Shown in pieces: positions 7,934 to 11,794 of a DNA stretch of 11,794 nucleotides. Where the stretch lies: contig DXVZ01000059.1 of assembly GCA_019417125.1 (NCBI GenBank), positions 6,741-18,534 of the forward strand, written 5' to 3'. A program made the translations under genes and the position numbers. The DNA is from Phascolarctobacterium sp. GTDB lineage: Bacteria; Bacillota; Negativicutes; Acidaminococcales; Acidaminococcaceae. Under the pieces are notes generated by a model. It ran no database searches. It worked only from the letters and a program-made list of their open reading frames with translations, and was not told where the DNA came from. Numbering within the stretch: the stretch's first letter is position 1; every line of letters starts with the position of its first letter.

Positions 7934-7951
7934 CATTTTGCCTCCCTTAAA
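7934..7951 (-). promoter_or_regulatory. Ribosome binding site of the ATPase, with complement in its riboswitch
   Basis: On the minus strand TTAAGGGAGGCAAA surrounds the Shine-Dalgarno AAGGGAGG (7948-7941). The aptamer's 3' region at 8021-8012 reads TTTGCCTTAA. This can pair with GGCAAA and with TTAA either side of a GGGA bulge, or alternatively with TTAAGG, hiding the ribosome site. No terminator is seen in this leader, so translational control is the likely mode. Confidence 0.5.
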
Positions 7952-7995
7952 TTTTTTTGAAGATCTGCGCAAGTTCATAGCTCTATGGCGTTTAC

Positions 7996-8092
7996 GCATG
8001 AGTCTCGTTAATTAAGGCAAACCAGGCAAATTGCGTCCGTGTTTGTTGAGATGCCCCACGAGCAAAAAACGTGGTAACTACTCCCTCATCAT
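7996..8092 (-). ncRNA. yybP-ykoY (Mn2+) riboswitch upstream of the P-type ATPase
   Basis: On the minus strand ATGAGGGAGTAG (8089-8078) opens the aptamer and CGAGACTCAT (8007-7998) closes it. Helix P1 is ATGAG with CTCAT, and the conserved GGAGTAG and CGAGA loop strands face each other as in the yybP-ykoY family. A CCACG/CGTGG hairpin follows the 5' block, and the TCAACA block (8049-8044) is shared with the second riboswitch in this window. Family knowledge: the class binds Mn2+ and switches on Mn2+ exporters, P-type ATPases among them. The loop and junction details were matched by eye, not with a covariance model. Confidence 0.82.
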
Positions 8093-8124
8093 TCAGTCAT
8101 ACAGCTATATATAACTTTGTAGCA

Positions 8125-8153
8125 AGTATATCATTTTTTAAAGAAAATATCAA
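8125..8153 (-). promoter_or_regulatory. Promoter of the riboswitch-ATPase transcript
   Basis: On the minus strand TTGATA (8153-8148) and TATACT (8130-8125) are 17 bases apart. Transcription would begin near 8118, about 26 bases before the aptamer and 186 before the ATPase start codon. Confidence 0.78.
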
Positions 8154-8214
8154 TAATTATCTATATGGCAACAGACATATTGTTTTCTTATGCGCACATT
8201 TTTGCAAATTATCC

Positions 8215-8243
8215 TTGACAAACAGACGGTATTCTGTTAAAAT
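8215..8243 (+). promoter_or_regulatory. Promoter of the riboswitch-UPF0016 transcript
   Basis: A perfect -35 TTGACA (8215-8220) and a -10 TAAAAT (8238-8243) have a 17-base spacer. Start is expected near 8250, just before the aptamer. The spacer itself is a palindrome (listed separately). Confidence 0.85.
8221..8238. promoter_or_regulatory. Candidate operator: palindrome inside the UPF0016 promoter
   Basis: AACAGA and TCTGTT form perfect six-base arms around a six-base centre, filling the space between -35 and -10. The half AACAGAC recurs at 8170-8176. A repressor bound here would block RNA polymerase; no regulator can be named. Confidence 0.4.
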
Positions 8244-8253
8244 TTTTACATTC

Positions 8254-8347
8254 CTAAAGGGGAGTAGTTCCCGGCAATAAGTCAACATACTAGCCGCTTG
8301 CGGTTTGGCTTATTCTTTAGCGTTAAAGCTAAAAACGAGACCTTTAG
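8254..8347 (+). ncRNA. yybP-ykoY (Mn2+) riboswitch upstream of the UPF0016 exporter
   Basis: The leader opens with CTAAAGGGGAGTAG and closes with ACGAGACCTTTAG, both close to the yybP-ykoY consensus. P1 is a perfect seven-base helix, 8254-8260 with 8341-8347. Internal helices visible are AATAAG/CTTATT enclosing the TCAACA block (8282-8287) and a CCGC/GCGG tip, plus TTTAGC/GCTAAA at 8316-8333. The class is known to sense Mn2+ and is classically found before UPF0016 genes. Here it is followed by a terminator that shares the P1 3' strand, predicting an ON switch. Confidence 0.92.
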
Positions 8348-8389
8348 TACAGATGGCACAAGTCTGTACTAAAGCGTCTCGTTTTTTTA
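8331..8389 (+). terminator. Riboswitch-controlled intrinsic terminator
   Basis: CTTTAGTACAGA (8342-8353) pairs with TCTGTACTAAAG (8363-8374), and ACGAGAC (8335-8341) pairs with GTCTCGT (8376-8382) past a one-base bulge. A run of seven T follows. The 5' arm contains the aptamer's CGAGA and P1 3' strand, so folding of the Mn2+-bound aptamer and of the terminator exclude one another. Confidence 0.9.
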
Positions 8390-8489
8390 TTTTTATAAAT
8401 AAATTGCGTAAGGGGATGTGGTAATAAGGCAGATACGCCATAACGCTGATTTTATTATTTTGCAGATGAAATTTAGGAGGGTATTTTTC

Positions 8490-9065
8490 ATGACAGCGTT
8501 TATGACAGCATGTATTTTTGTAGTATTGGCAGAGATGGGTGACAAAACGCAGCTTTTGGCAATGGCTTTTGCCACCAGATATAACTGGAAAACCGTTATG
8601 GCTGGCGTGTTTGCGGCGACGGTGTTTAACCATCTTTTTGCGGTGGCAGTAGGTTCTTACTTAACAGAGTTTGTGCCGATGAGTACAATTCAGCTGGCTG
8701 CTTCCATCTCGTTTATTATCTTCGGTTTATGGACCATCCGCGGCGATAAGCTTGAAGGCGAGGACAAAGAGCGCGGCATGAGCCCGTTCTGGACTGTTGC
8801 AGTTGCATTTTTCCTGGCGGAGATGGGCGATAAAACTCAGTTGGCGACTGTTGCGCTGGCGGCGCAGTTCCAAAGCCTGATACCGGTATGGATGGGCACT
8901 ACAACCGGCATGATGATTGCCGACGGTTTTGGCGTAATTGTCGGCAACGTACTTGGCAAAAAAATCCCCGAGCGCACTGTTAAATGGGCAGCGGCAACGA
9001 TTTTCATTTTATTCGGCCTTATAGGCATTTACGACTGGTACACCGGTGGCAGCCTGATGGGGTAA
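8490..9065 (+). CDS. UPF0016/TMEM165-GDT1 family divalent cation (Mn2+) exporter
   Basis: A 191-residue membrane protein made of two homologous three-helix halves. Each half carries the family signature EMGDKTQL, at 15-22 and 111-118, whose acidic residues form the cation path. Bacterial relatives (MneA of Vibrio, Mnx of cyanobacteria) export Mn2+; the eukaryotic members Gdt1/TMEM165 move Mn2+/Ca2+ into the Golgi. A charged loop KLEGEDKERG (87-96) separates the halves. The ATG at 8490 was chosen over the GTG at 8418 because AGGAGG (8475-8480) stands nine bases before it, whereas the upstream codon has no spaced site and would add 24 atypical residues. Expression is probably gated by the Mn2+ riboswitch and terminator just upstream. 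It is monocistronic, ending before a terminator at 9104. Confidence 0.94.
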   Translation: MTAFMTACIFVVLAEMGDKTQLLAMAFATRYNWKTVMAGVFAATVFNHLFAVAVGSYLTEFVPMSTIQLAASISFIIFGLWTIRGDKLEGEDKERGMSPFWTVAVAFFLAEMGDKTQLATVALAAQFQSLIPVWMGTTTGMMIADGFGVIVGNVLGKKIPERTVKWAAATIFILFGLIGIYDWYTGGSLMG

Positions 9066-9082
9066 ATATTATAAGCTATAAG

Positions 9083-9096
9083 CCTGCTGCGGCAGG
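9083..9096 (+). other. Small hairpin after the UPF0016 gene
   Basis: CCTGC and GCAGG pair around a TGCG tetraloop, with no T tract. It may only protect the mRNA 3' end upstream of the true terminator. Confidence 0.35.
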
Positions 9097-9103
9097 ATAA
9101 AAT

Positions 9104-9142
9104 AAAAAATGACGGCGGCTTTGTGTCTGCCGTCATTTTTTT
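9104..9142. terminator. Rho-independent terminator of the UPF0016 gene
   Basis: AAAATGACGGC (to 9116) pairs with GCCGTCATTTT (from 9129), followed by a T tract and preceded by an A tract, so it could work on both strands. Confidence 0.88.
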
Positions 9143-9189
9143 GCAGCAAGATTAGTTTTTATATTGTGTTGTTATGTGGAACGTTTGTT

Positions 9190-9349
9190 ATAGGCGGCGG
9201 ACAGTTTATGCTGCAAGGCGATAGACAAAAAATGCGGCGGCTAAATTTAGGGCACTTTGTACGGGAGTCCGGTTGCTGCGCCCGGACGGAATCGATGGAG
9301 CCGCAGCATTTTTGCAGAGCCGCGTCAGTATGAACTGTTCGCCGCCTAT
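9190..9349. repeat. Nested inverted-repeat element of about 160 bases
   Basis: Three sets of arms are nested. The outer arms 9190-9206 and 9333-9349 match at 16 of 17 positions, the exception being a G-U in RNA. The middle arms 9228-9242 and 9299-9313 match at 14 of 15. The inner GTCCGG/CCGGAC is at 9267-9272 and 9282-9287. The element could fold as one long rod in RNA or be a MITE-like mobile repeat. Reading frames crossing it lack ribosome sites and look non-coding. No transposase is nearby. Nature unresolved. Confidence 0.6.
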
Positions 9350-9372
9350 TGATAGTTGTACGGTAACAGATA

Positions 9373-9531
9373 AAAAGCGCAATTGGTAAATCTTTTCAAA
9401 TTTAGCAAAATGCAACGGCTTCATCGTGCGCAAACACGACTTCGTAACGGTTTGACGCAAGCAGTTTACTACTAACATGAAGCCGCCGTTGTTTTGCCTT
9501 AAATTTTCAAAGCTTCACCAGTTGCGCTTTT
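9373..9531. repeat. Second large inverted repeat, arms of about 52 bases
   Basis: Segment 9373-9424 is closely similar to the reverse complement of 9477-9531, both running from AAAAGCGCAA to a CTTCAT end when read in the same sense, with small indels. The 52-base centre contains a CGTG/CACG hairpin at 9425-9438. Read outward, both arms start with ATG and give related peptides (MKPLHFAKFEKIYQLRF and MKPPLFCLKFSKLHQLRF). Neither ATG has a ribosome binding site, so expression is doubtful. It abuts the nested repeat on one side and the dispersed repeat on the other. Confidence 0.6.
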
Positions 9532-9580
9532 GCTCATTATTCAATCGCAAAATTTGCATAACTTCGCCGGCACAATTATT
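9528..9580. repeat. Dispersed repeat, copy 1
   Basis: This 53-base stretch is repeated at 11723-11775 with about three transitions. It contains the small palindrome GCAAAATTTGC. It continues directly from the right arm of the inverted repeat. Bases 9581-9621, between it and the tRNA terminator, show nothing recognisable. Confidence 0.7.
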
Positions 9581-9621
9581 GCCTCCGTTATTGCTTGGCA
9601 TTTTTGGCGGCTCAGTTAAAA

Positions 9622-9647
9622 TAAAAAACACCGCATATTCTGCGGTG
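9622..9647 (-). terminator. Terminator of the tRNA-Arg gene
   Basis: On the minus strand CACCGCA and TGCGGTG pair around GAATA and are followed by TTTTTTATTTT. It lies 16 bases beyond the tRNA CCA end, marking the tRNA as a single-gene unit. Confidence 0.88.
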
Positions 9648-9662
9648 CTGGGTTTTAAAATT

Positions 9663-9739
9663 TGGTGGCCCCGGCAGGATTCGAACCTGCGACCTTTTGA
9701 TTCGTAGTCAAACGCTCTATCCAACTGAGCTACGGAGTC
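9663..9739 (-). tRNA. tRNA-Arg (anticodon ACG)
   Basis: A 77-base cloverleaf with encoded CCA. The D arm has GCTC/GAGC around AGTTGGATA, the anticodon arm TTTGA/TCAAA encloses CTACGAA (anticodon ACG, normally edited to ICG by TadA to read CGU/CGC/CGA), and the T arm GCAGG/CCTGC has loop TTCGAAT. The acceptor stem is odd. The 5' strand GACTCCG faces CGGGGCC, giving an A2-C71 mismatch and a U4-G69 wobble, where GGCCCCG would pair fully. The gene has its own consensus promoter and terminator, so it is probably expressed; whether it is fully functional is less certain. Confidence 0.93.
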
Positions 9740-9774
9740 ACATTTTGTCATCGCTCTCGCTGCTAACGAATAAT

Positions 9775-9803
9775 ATTATAACTGGTGTGTAAGCGTATGT
9801 CAA
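9775..9803 (-). promoter_or_regulatory. Full-consensus promoter of tRNA-Arg
   Basis: On the minus strand TTGACA (9803-9798) and TATAAT (9780-9775) are exactly 17 bases apart. The start would be near 9768, about 29 bases before the tRNA 5' end. Such strength is typical of stable-RNA genes. Confidence 0.92.
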
Positions 9804-9879
9804 GCATAAATTTAAAAAATTTTTAATTTTTTTTGCGGCGGCAGGCTTTAATTTTACTGCTGCGTTTGTATATCGCTAT

Positions 9880-9903
9880 CCGGCGAAGGCCGCCGGTATT
9901 TTT
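9880..9903 (+). terminator. Hairpin with T tract, possible terminator of a lost transcript
   Basis: CCGGCG and CGCCGG pair around AAGGC and are followed by TATTTTT. No plus-strand gene lies just upstream, so it may be a relic or may shield the symporter from read-through. Confidence 0.45.
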
Positions 9904-9937
9904 ATGCGTGTTTTTTAGCCGCAGCCCGCATATTCTA

Positions 9938-9966
9938 TTGACTTTAAACGCTGCTTTGCATAAAAT
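9938..9966 (+). promoter_or_regulatory. Promoter of the sodium:solute symporter
   Basis: TTGACT (9938-9943) and TAAAAT (9961-9966) have a 17-base spacer. Transcription would start near 9973, about 42 bases before the start codon. Confidence 0.75.
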
Positions 9967-10014
9967 TAAAATGTTACAAATTATTTGGAAGCTGTAAAAT
10001 GGGGGAGGATGAAA

Positions 10015-11403
10015 ATGTCAGTTTCGTTAGCTATTTTAATATTGTACATTGCGGCGCTGTTCGCCATCAGCTGGTATGCAAAAAAACGCAGCGAGGGCGA
10101 AGCGGAAAACTACGCTCTTGCCGGGCGTAAAATGTCAACACCGCTGATTGCCGTTACCATTATCGGGCTTGCCGTTGGCGGCGCGTCTACTATCGGCGTG
10201 TCGGAACACGCTTTCCGCGTCGGGCTTTCTGCCGGGTGGTATACCATTGCCTGGGCGCTGGGCGCGATTGTGATGGGCCTGTTTATGGCGAAAAAATACC
10301 GCGAGCAGAACATTACCACAATTTCGGAACTTATTGAGCGCCACCACGATATGAAAGCCGTGGTGCTGGGTGTTTTCTGCCAGATTGTTATTCAGCTGGT
10401 AATTATTTCTTTGCAGTACATTGCTGGCGGCAGCATTCTGCACGCCATTATGCCGGATGTGTTTGACTTCCAGACCGGCATGATCGTCAGCGCTATCGTG
10501 TTTATCGGTATTACCTTCATCGGCGGCATGTGGTCGGCGGCGCTGTCTAACGTTATGAACATCGTGCTTATTTACGTAGGCATTTTAATCGCCACCGTAG
10601 TGCAGTTTTACCGCGTCGGCGGCATGGAAGGGCTGTCGGCGTCGCTGCCTGCCGGCGTGCCATGGTTCAGCTTTACCGAAGGCGTCGGCATGGTGACCAT
10701 TACCAGCTGGGTAGTAACGCTGATTACCGTTAACCTTTCTTTGCAGAGCATTTTGCAGATTTCGCTGGGCGCGAAGGACGCGGAAACAGCGAAAAAAGGC
10801 TTTGTGTATGGCGGCGTTATTATGCTGCCGGTAGGCGTTTTAGCGGCGTTTTTGGGCATTTGCGCCAAAGCCATGTACCCGGACGCACAGGCTGCCCTTG
10901 CCCTGCCGGAAGTTATCGTAAGCCTGCAGCCGCTTTTGGCAGGCGTTACGCTGGCAGCGCTGTGGGCAGCGGACGTTTCTACTGCGTGCAACCTGCTGCT
11001 TTCGGCAGGCACGCTGTTCAGCAACGATATTTACAAACGCTTTATTAACCCGCAGGCGGACGGCAGCAAACAGATTTTAATGACGCGCCTGTGCGTAATG
11101 TTTACCGGCATTATGACGCTGGGCCTTGCCATGACGGTATCCAGCATTTTGGGTACGATTATGATTGGCTTAAGCCTGACGGCGGCGTTCAGCGTTATCG
11201 TCATCGTGGCGCTGTTCTTTCCGCAGTACAGCTGCAAAGAAGCAGGTTTTTGGACGCTGCTTGCCGGTTTTGTAATGCTTATTTTGTGGCAGCTGGTGCC
11301 GGCGGTGCGTATTCTGCCCAACATCATTTATATGGAATGGCTGGTTTGCATTATTGCCTACGCGCTGGTGGCGGTTATTAAACCGGGGCGCAAAACGGCG
11401 TAA
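10015..11403 (+). CDS. Sodium:solute symporter family (SSS) transporter
   Basis: A 462-residue secondary transporter using the Na+ gradient to import a small solute, with about twelve to thirteen hydrophobic helices. Family landmarks are AVGGAST (53-59) in the second helix near the Na+ site, the FIGGMWSAALSNVMN segment around 168-182, and the signature AALWAADVSTACNLLLSAGT (314-333). In that signature S322-T323 match the Na+-coordinating Ser/Thr of PutP and vSGLT; NDIYKR follows at 337-342. The ATG at 10015 lies six bases after GGGGGAGG (10001-10008). The ATG at 10009 directly touches that tract and the TTG at 9985 precedes it, so both are rejected. Substrate is unknown: members carry proline, pantothenate, sugars, carboxylates and others. 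It has its own promoter. No terminator separates it from the truncated gene just downstream. Confidence 0.92.
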   Translation: MSVSLAILILYIAALFAISWYAKKRSEGEAENYALAGRKMSTPLIAVTIIGLAVGGASTIGVSEHAFRVGLSAGWYTIAWALGAIVMGLFMAKKYREQNITTISELIERHHDMKAVVLGVFCQIVIQLVIISLQYIAGGSILHAIMPDVFDFQTGMIVSAIVFIGITFIGGMWSAALSNVMNIVLIYVGILIATVVQFYRVGGMEGLSASLPAGVPWFSFTEGVGMVTITSWVVTLITVNLSLQSILQISLGAKDAETAKKGFVYGGVIMLPVGVLAAFLGICAKAMYPDAQAALALPEVIVSLQPLLAGVTLAALWAADVSTACNLLLSAGTLFSNDIYKRFINPQADGSKQILMTRLCVMFTGIMTLGLAMTVSSILGTIMIGLSLTAAFSVIVIVALFFPQYSCKEAGFWTLLAGFVMLILWQLVPAVRILPNIIYMEWLVCIIAYALVAVIKPGRKTA

Positions 11404-11408
11404 AACTA

Positions 11409-11624
11409 TTTAACGGCGGCGGTTCGCCCAAAAGCATTTTAAAAGCTGCTTACAAGGCGGGTCTTATTGATGATGAACAGCTGTGGCTGGAGGCGCTTGC
11501 TGCGCGTAACAATGTGGCGCATGCTTATAACAGCGCCATTGCCCTGCAAATAGCGCGCGACACCAAAGCCAAATATTACGATATGTTTTGCCGTTTGGAC
11601 GCAGCAATGGCAGATAGGATTTAA
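11409..11624 (+). pseudogene. 5'-truncated HEPN protein, HI0074-like nucleotidyltransferase partner
   Basis: About 71 codons, open up to the stop at 11622, show the C-terminal half of the HI0074/'nucleotidyltransferase substrate-binding protein' family. The order is SPKSILKAAYKAGLID, then LWLEALAARNNVAHAYN, then a helical tail with KYYDMFCRL. RNNVAH is the HEPN Rx4H motif. Intact members have roughly 130-145 residues and sit beside a minimal nucleotidyltransferase (MNT), forming a HEPN/MNT toxin-antitoxin pair. Here the N-terminal helices are missing, no start codon or ribosome site precedes the homologous part, the frame runs back into the symporter end, and no MNT gene is in view. It is read as a decayed remnant whose first half was lost at the junction near 11404. 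The family call rests on recognised motifs. Confidence 0.75.
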
Positions 11625-11656
11625 TTAATACCAGCAAACTTTTTATTGAGCATAAT

Positions 11657-11697
11657 AAAAACGCATCCGCGCCCGGTAAAGGGTGGGATGCGTTTTT
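11657..11697. terminator. Rho-independent terminator after the symporter and HEPN remnant
   Basis: AAAAACGCATCC and GGATGCGTTTTT form a perfect 12-base stem, with a CCC/GGG pairing possible in the loop. The A and T flanks make it usable in both directions. It is the first terminator after the symporter. Confidence 0.88.
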
Positions 11698-11722
11698 CTC
11701 GTTTTACATTAAGGTTCGTAAA

Positions 11723-11775
11723 TTTTGCTCATTATTCAATCGCAAAATTTGCGTAGCTTCGCTGGCACAATTATT
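11723..11775. repeat. Dispersed repeat, copy 2
   Basis: This matches 9528-9580 at about 50 of 53 positions in the same orientation, all differences being transitions. The two copies bracket the tRNA, symporter and HEPN remnant. Sequence to the right diverges from copy 1. The final 19 bases show no gene. Confidence 0.7.
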
Positions 11776-11794
11776 AACTTCGCCTACGGCTCGT

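Noticed and set aside
8071..8280. Plus-strand reading frame of 69 codons between the two exporters
   Set aside because: It overlaps both promoters and both riboswitch aptamers, and no ribosome site precedes it.
8418..8489. Extended N-terminus for the UPF0016 protein from the GTG at 8418
   Set aside because: AGGAGG at 8475-8480 points to the ATG at 8490, and family proteins start close to the first EMGDKT helix.
9109..9478. Short reading frames on both strands (74 and 90 codons) in the repeat zone
   Set aside because: They run through a terminator and nested inverted repeats without ribosome sites or recognisable domains.
9143..9621. CRISPR array or transposon
   Set aside because: Repeats are inverted or two-copy only, with no regular spacers, no cas or transposase genes and no clear target-site duplication.
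9477..9707. Plus-strand 76-codon reading frame ending in the tRNA
   Set aside because: Its 3' part reads antisense through a terminator and tRNA-Arg; the WPRQDSNLRPFDS-like tail is a familiar artefact of translated tRNA genes.
9985..10014. Upstream TTG or ATG starts for the sodium symporter
   Set aside because: The GGGGGAGG tract lies between or directly against these codons and is well spaced only for the ATG at 10015.

Overview
The window looks like a chromosomal stretch of a Bacillota bacterium, most likely a Negativicutes member (an Acidaminococcaceae genus such as Phascolarctobacterium would fit). The evidence is a mid-GC sequence with strong GGAGG-type ribosome binding sites, a TRAP carboxylate transporter, an HxlR regulator, yybP-ykoY leaders and consensus sigma-A promoters. 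The genus is a guess; no homology search was run.

Layout. (1) 25-3762 (+): a four-gene operon with a PEP mutase/isocitrate lyase superfamily C-C lyase followed by a complete tripartite TRAP transporter (DctP lipoprotein, DctQ, DctM), closed by a bidirectional terminator. It probably imports and cleaves a (di)carboxylate. (2) 3828-5153: a metallo-beta-lactamase-fold protein that has lost most of its metal ligands, divergent from a small HxlR-family regulator with the conserved N-terminal cysteine. A candidate operator lies between them. (3) 5254-9061: a P-type Ca2+/Mn2+-class ATPase on the minus strand, divergent from a TMEM165/GDT1 (UPF0016) cation exporter on the plus strand. Each has a consensus promoter and its own yybP-ykoY (Mn2+) riboswitch. 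The UPF0016 leader ends in a transcription terminator that excludes aptamer helix P1; the ATPase leader has no terminator but contains a segment complementary to its own ribosome binding site. This is a compact Mn2+ efflux module with two different read-outs. (4) 9062-9660: a gene-free zone of terminators and large inverted repeats, plus a dispersed repeat with a second copy at the window's right end. (5) 9663-9739 (-): tRNA-Arg(ACG) with a perfect promoter and its own terminator but an irregular acceptor stem. (6) 10015-11403 (+): a sodium:solute symporter. (7) 11409-11624 (+): the start-less C-terminal half of a HI0074-like HEPN protein (MNT/HEPN toxin-antitoxin class), then a terminator and the second dispersed repeat copy.

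The best candidate for something not simply routine is the divergent, doubly riboswitched Mn2+/Ca2+ efflux locus. Its gene content parallels the eukaryotic Golgi pair Gdt1/TMEM165 and Pmr1/SPCA. Next come the repeat-dense zone beside an unusual tRNA and the HEPN remnant. No CRISPR array, integrase, transposase or defence island is visible.
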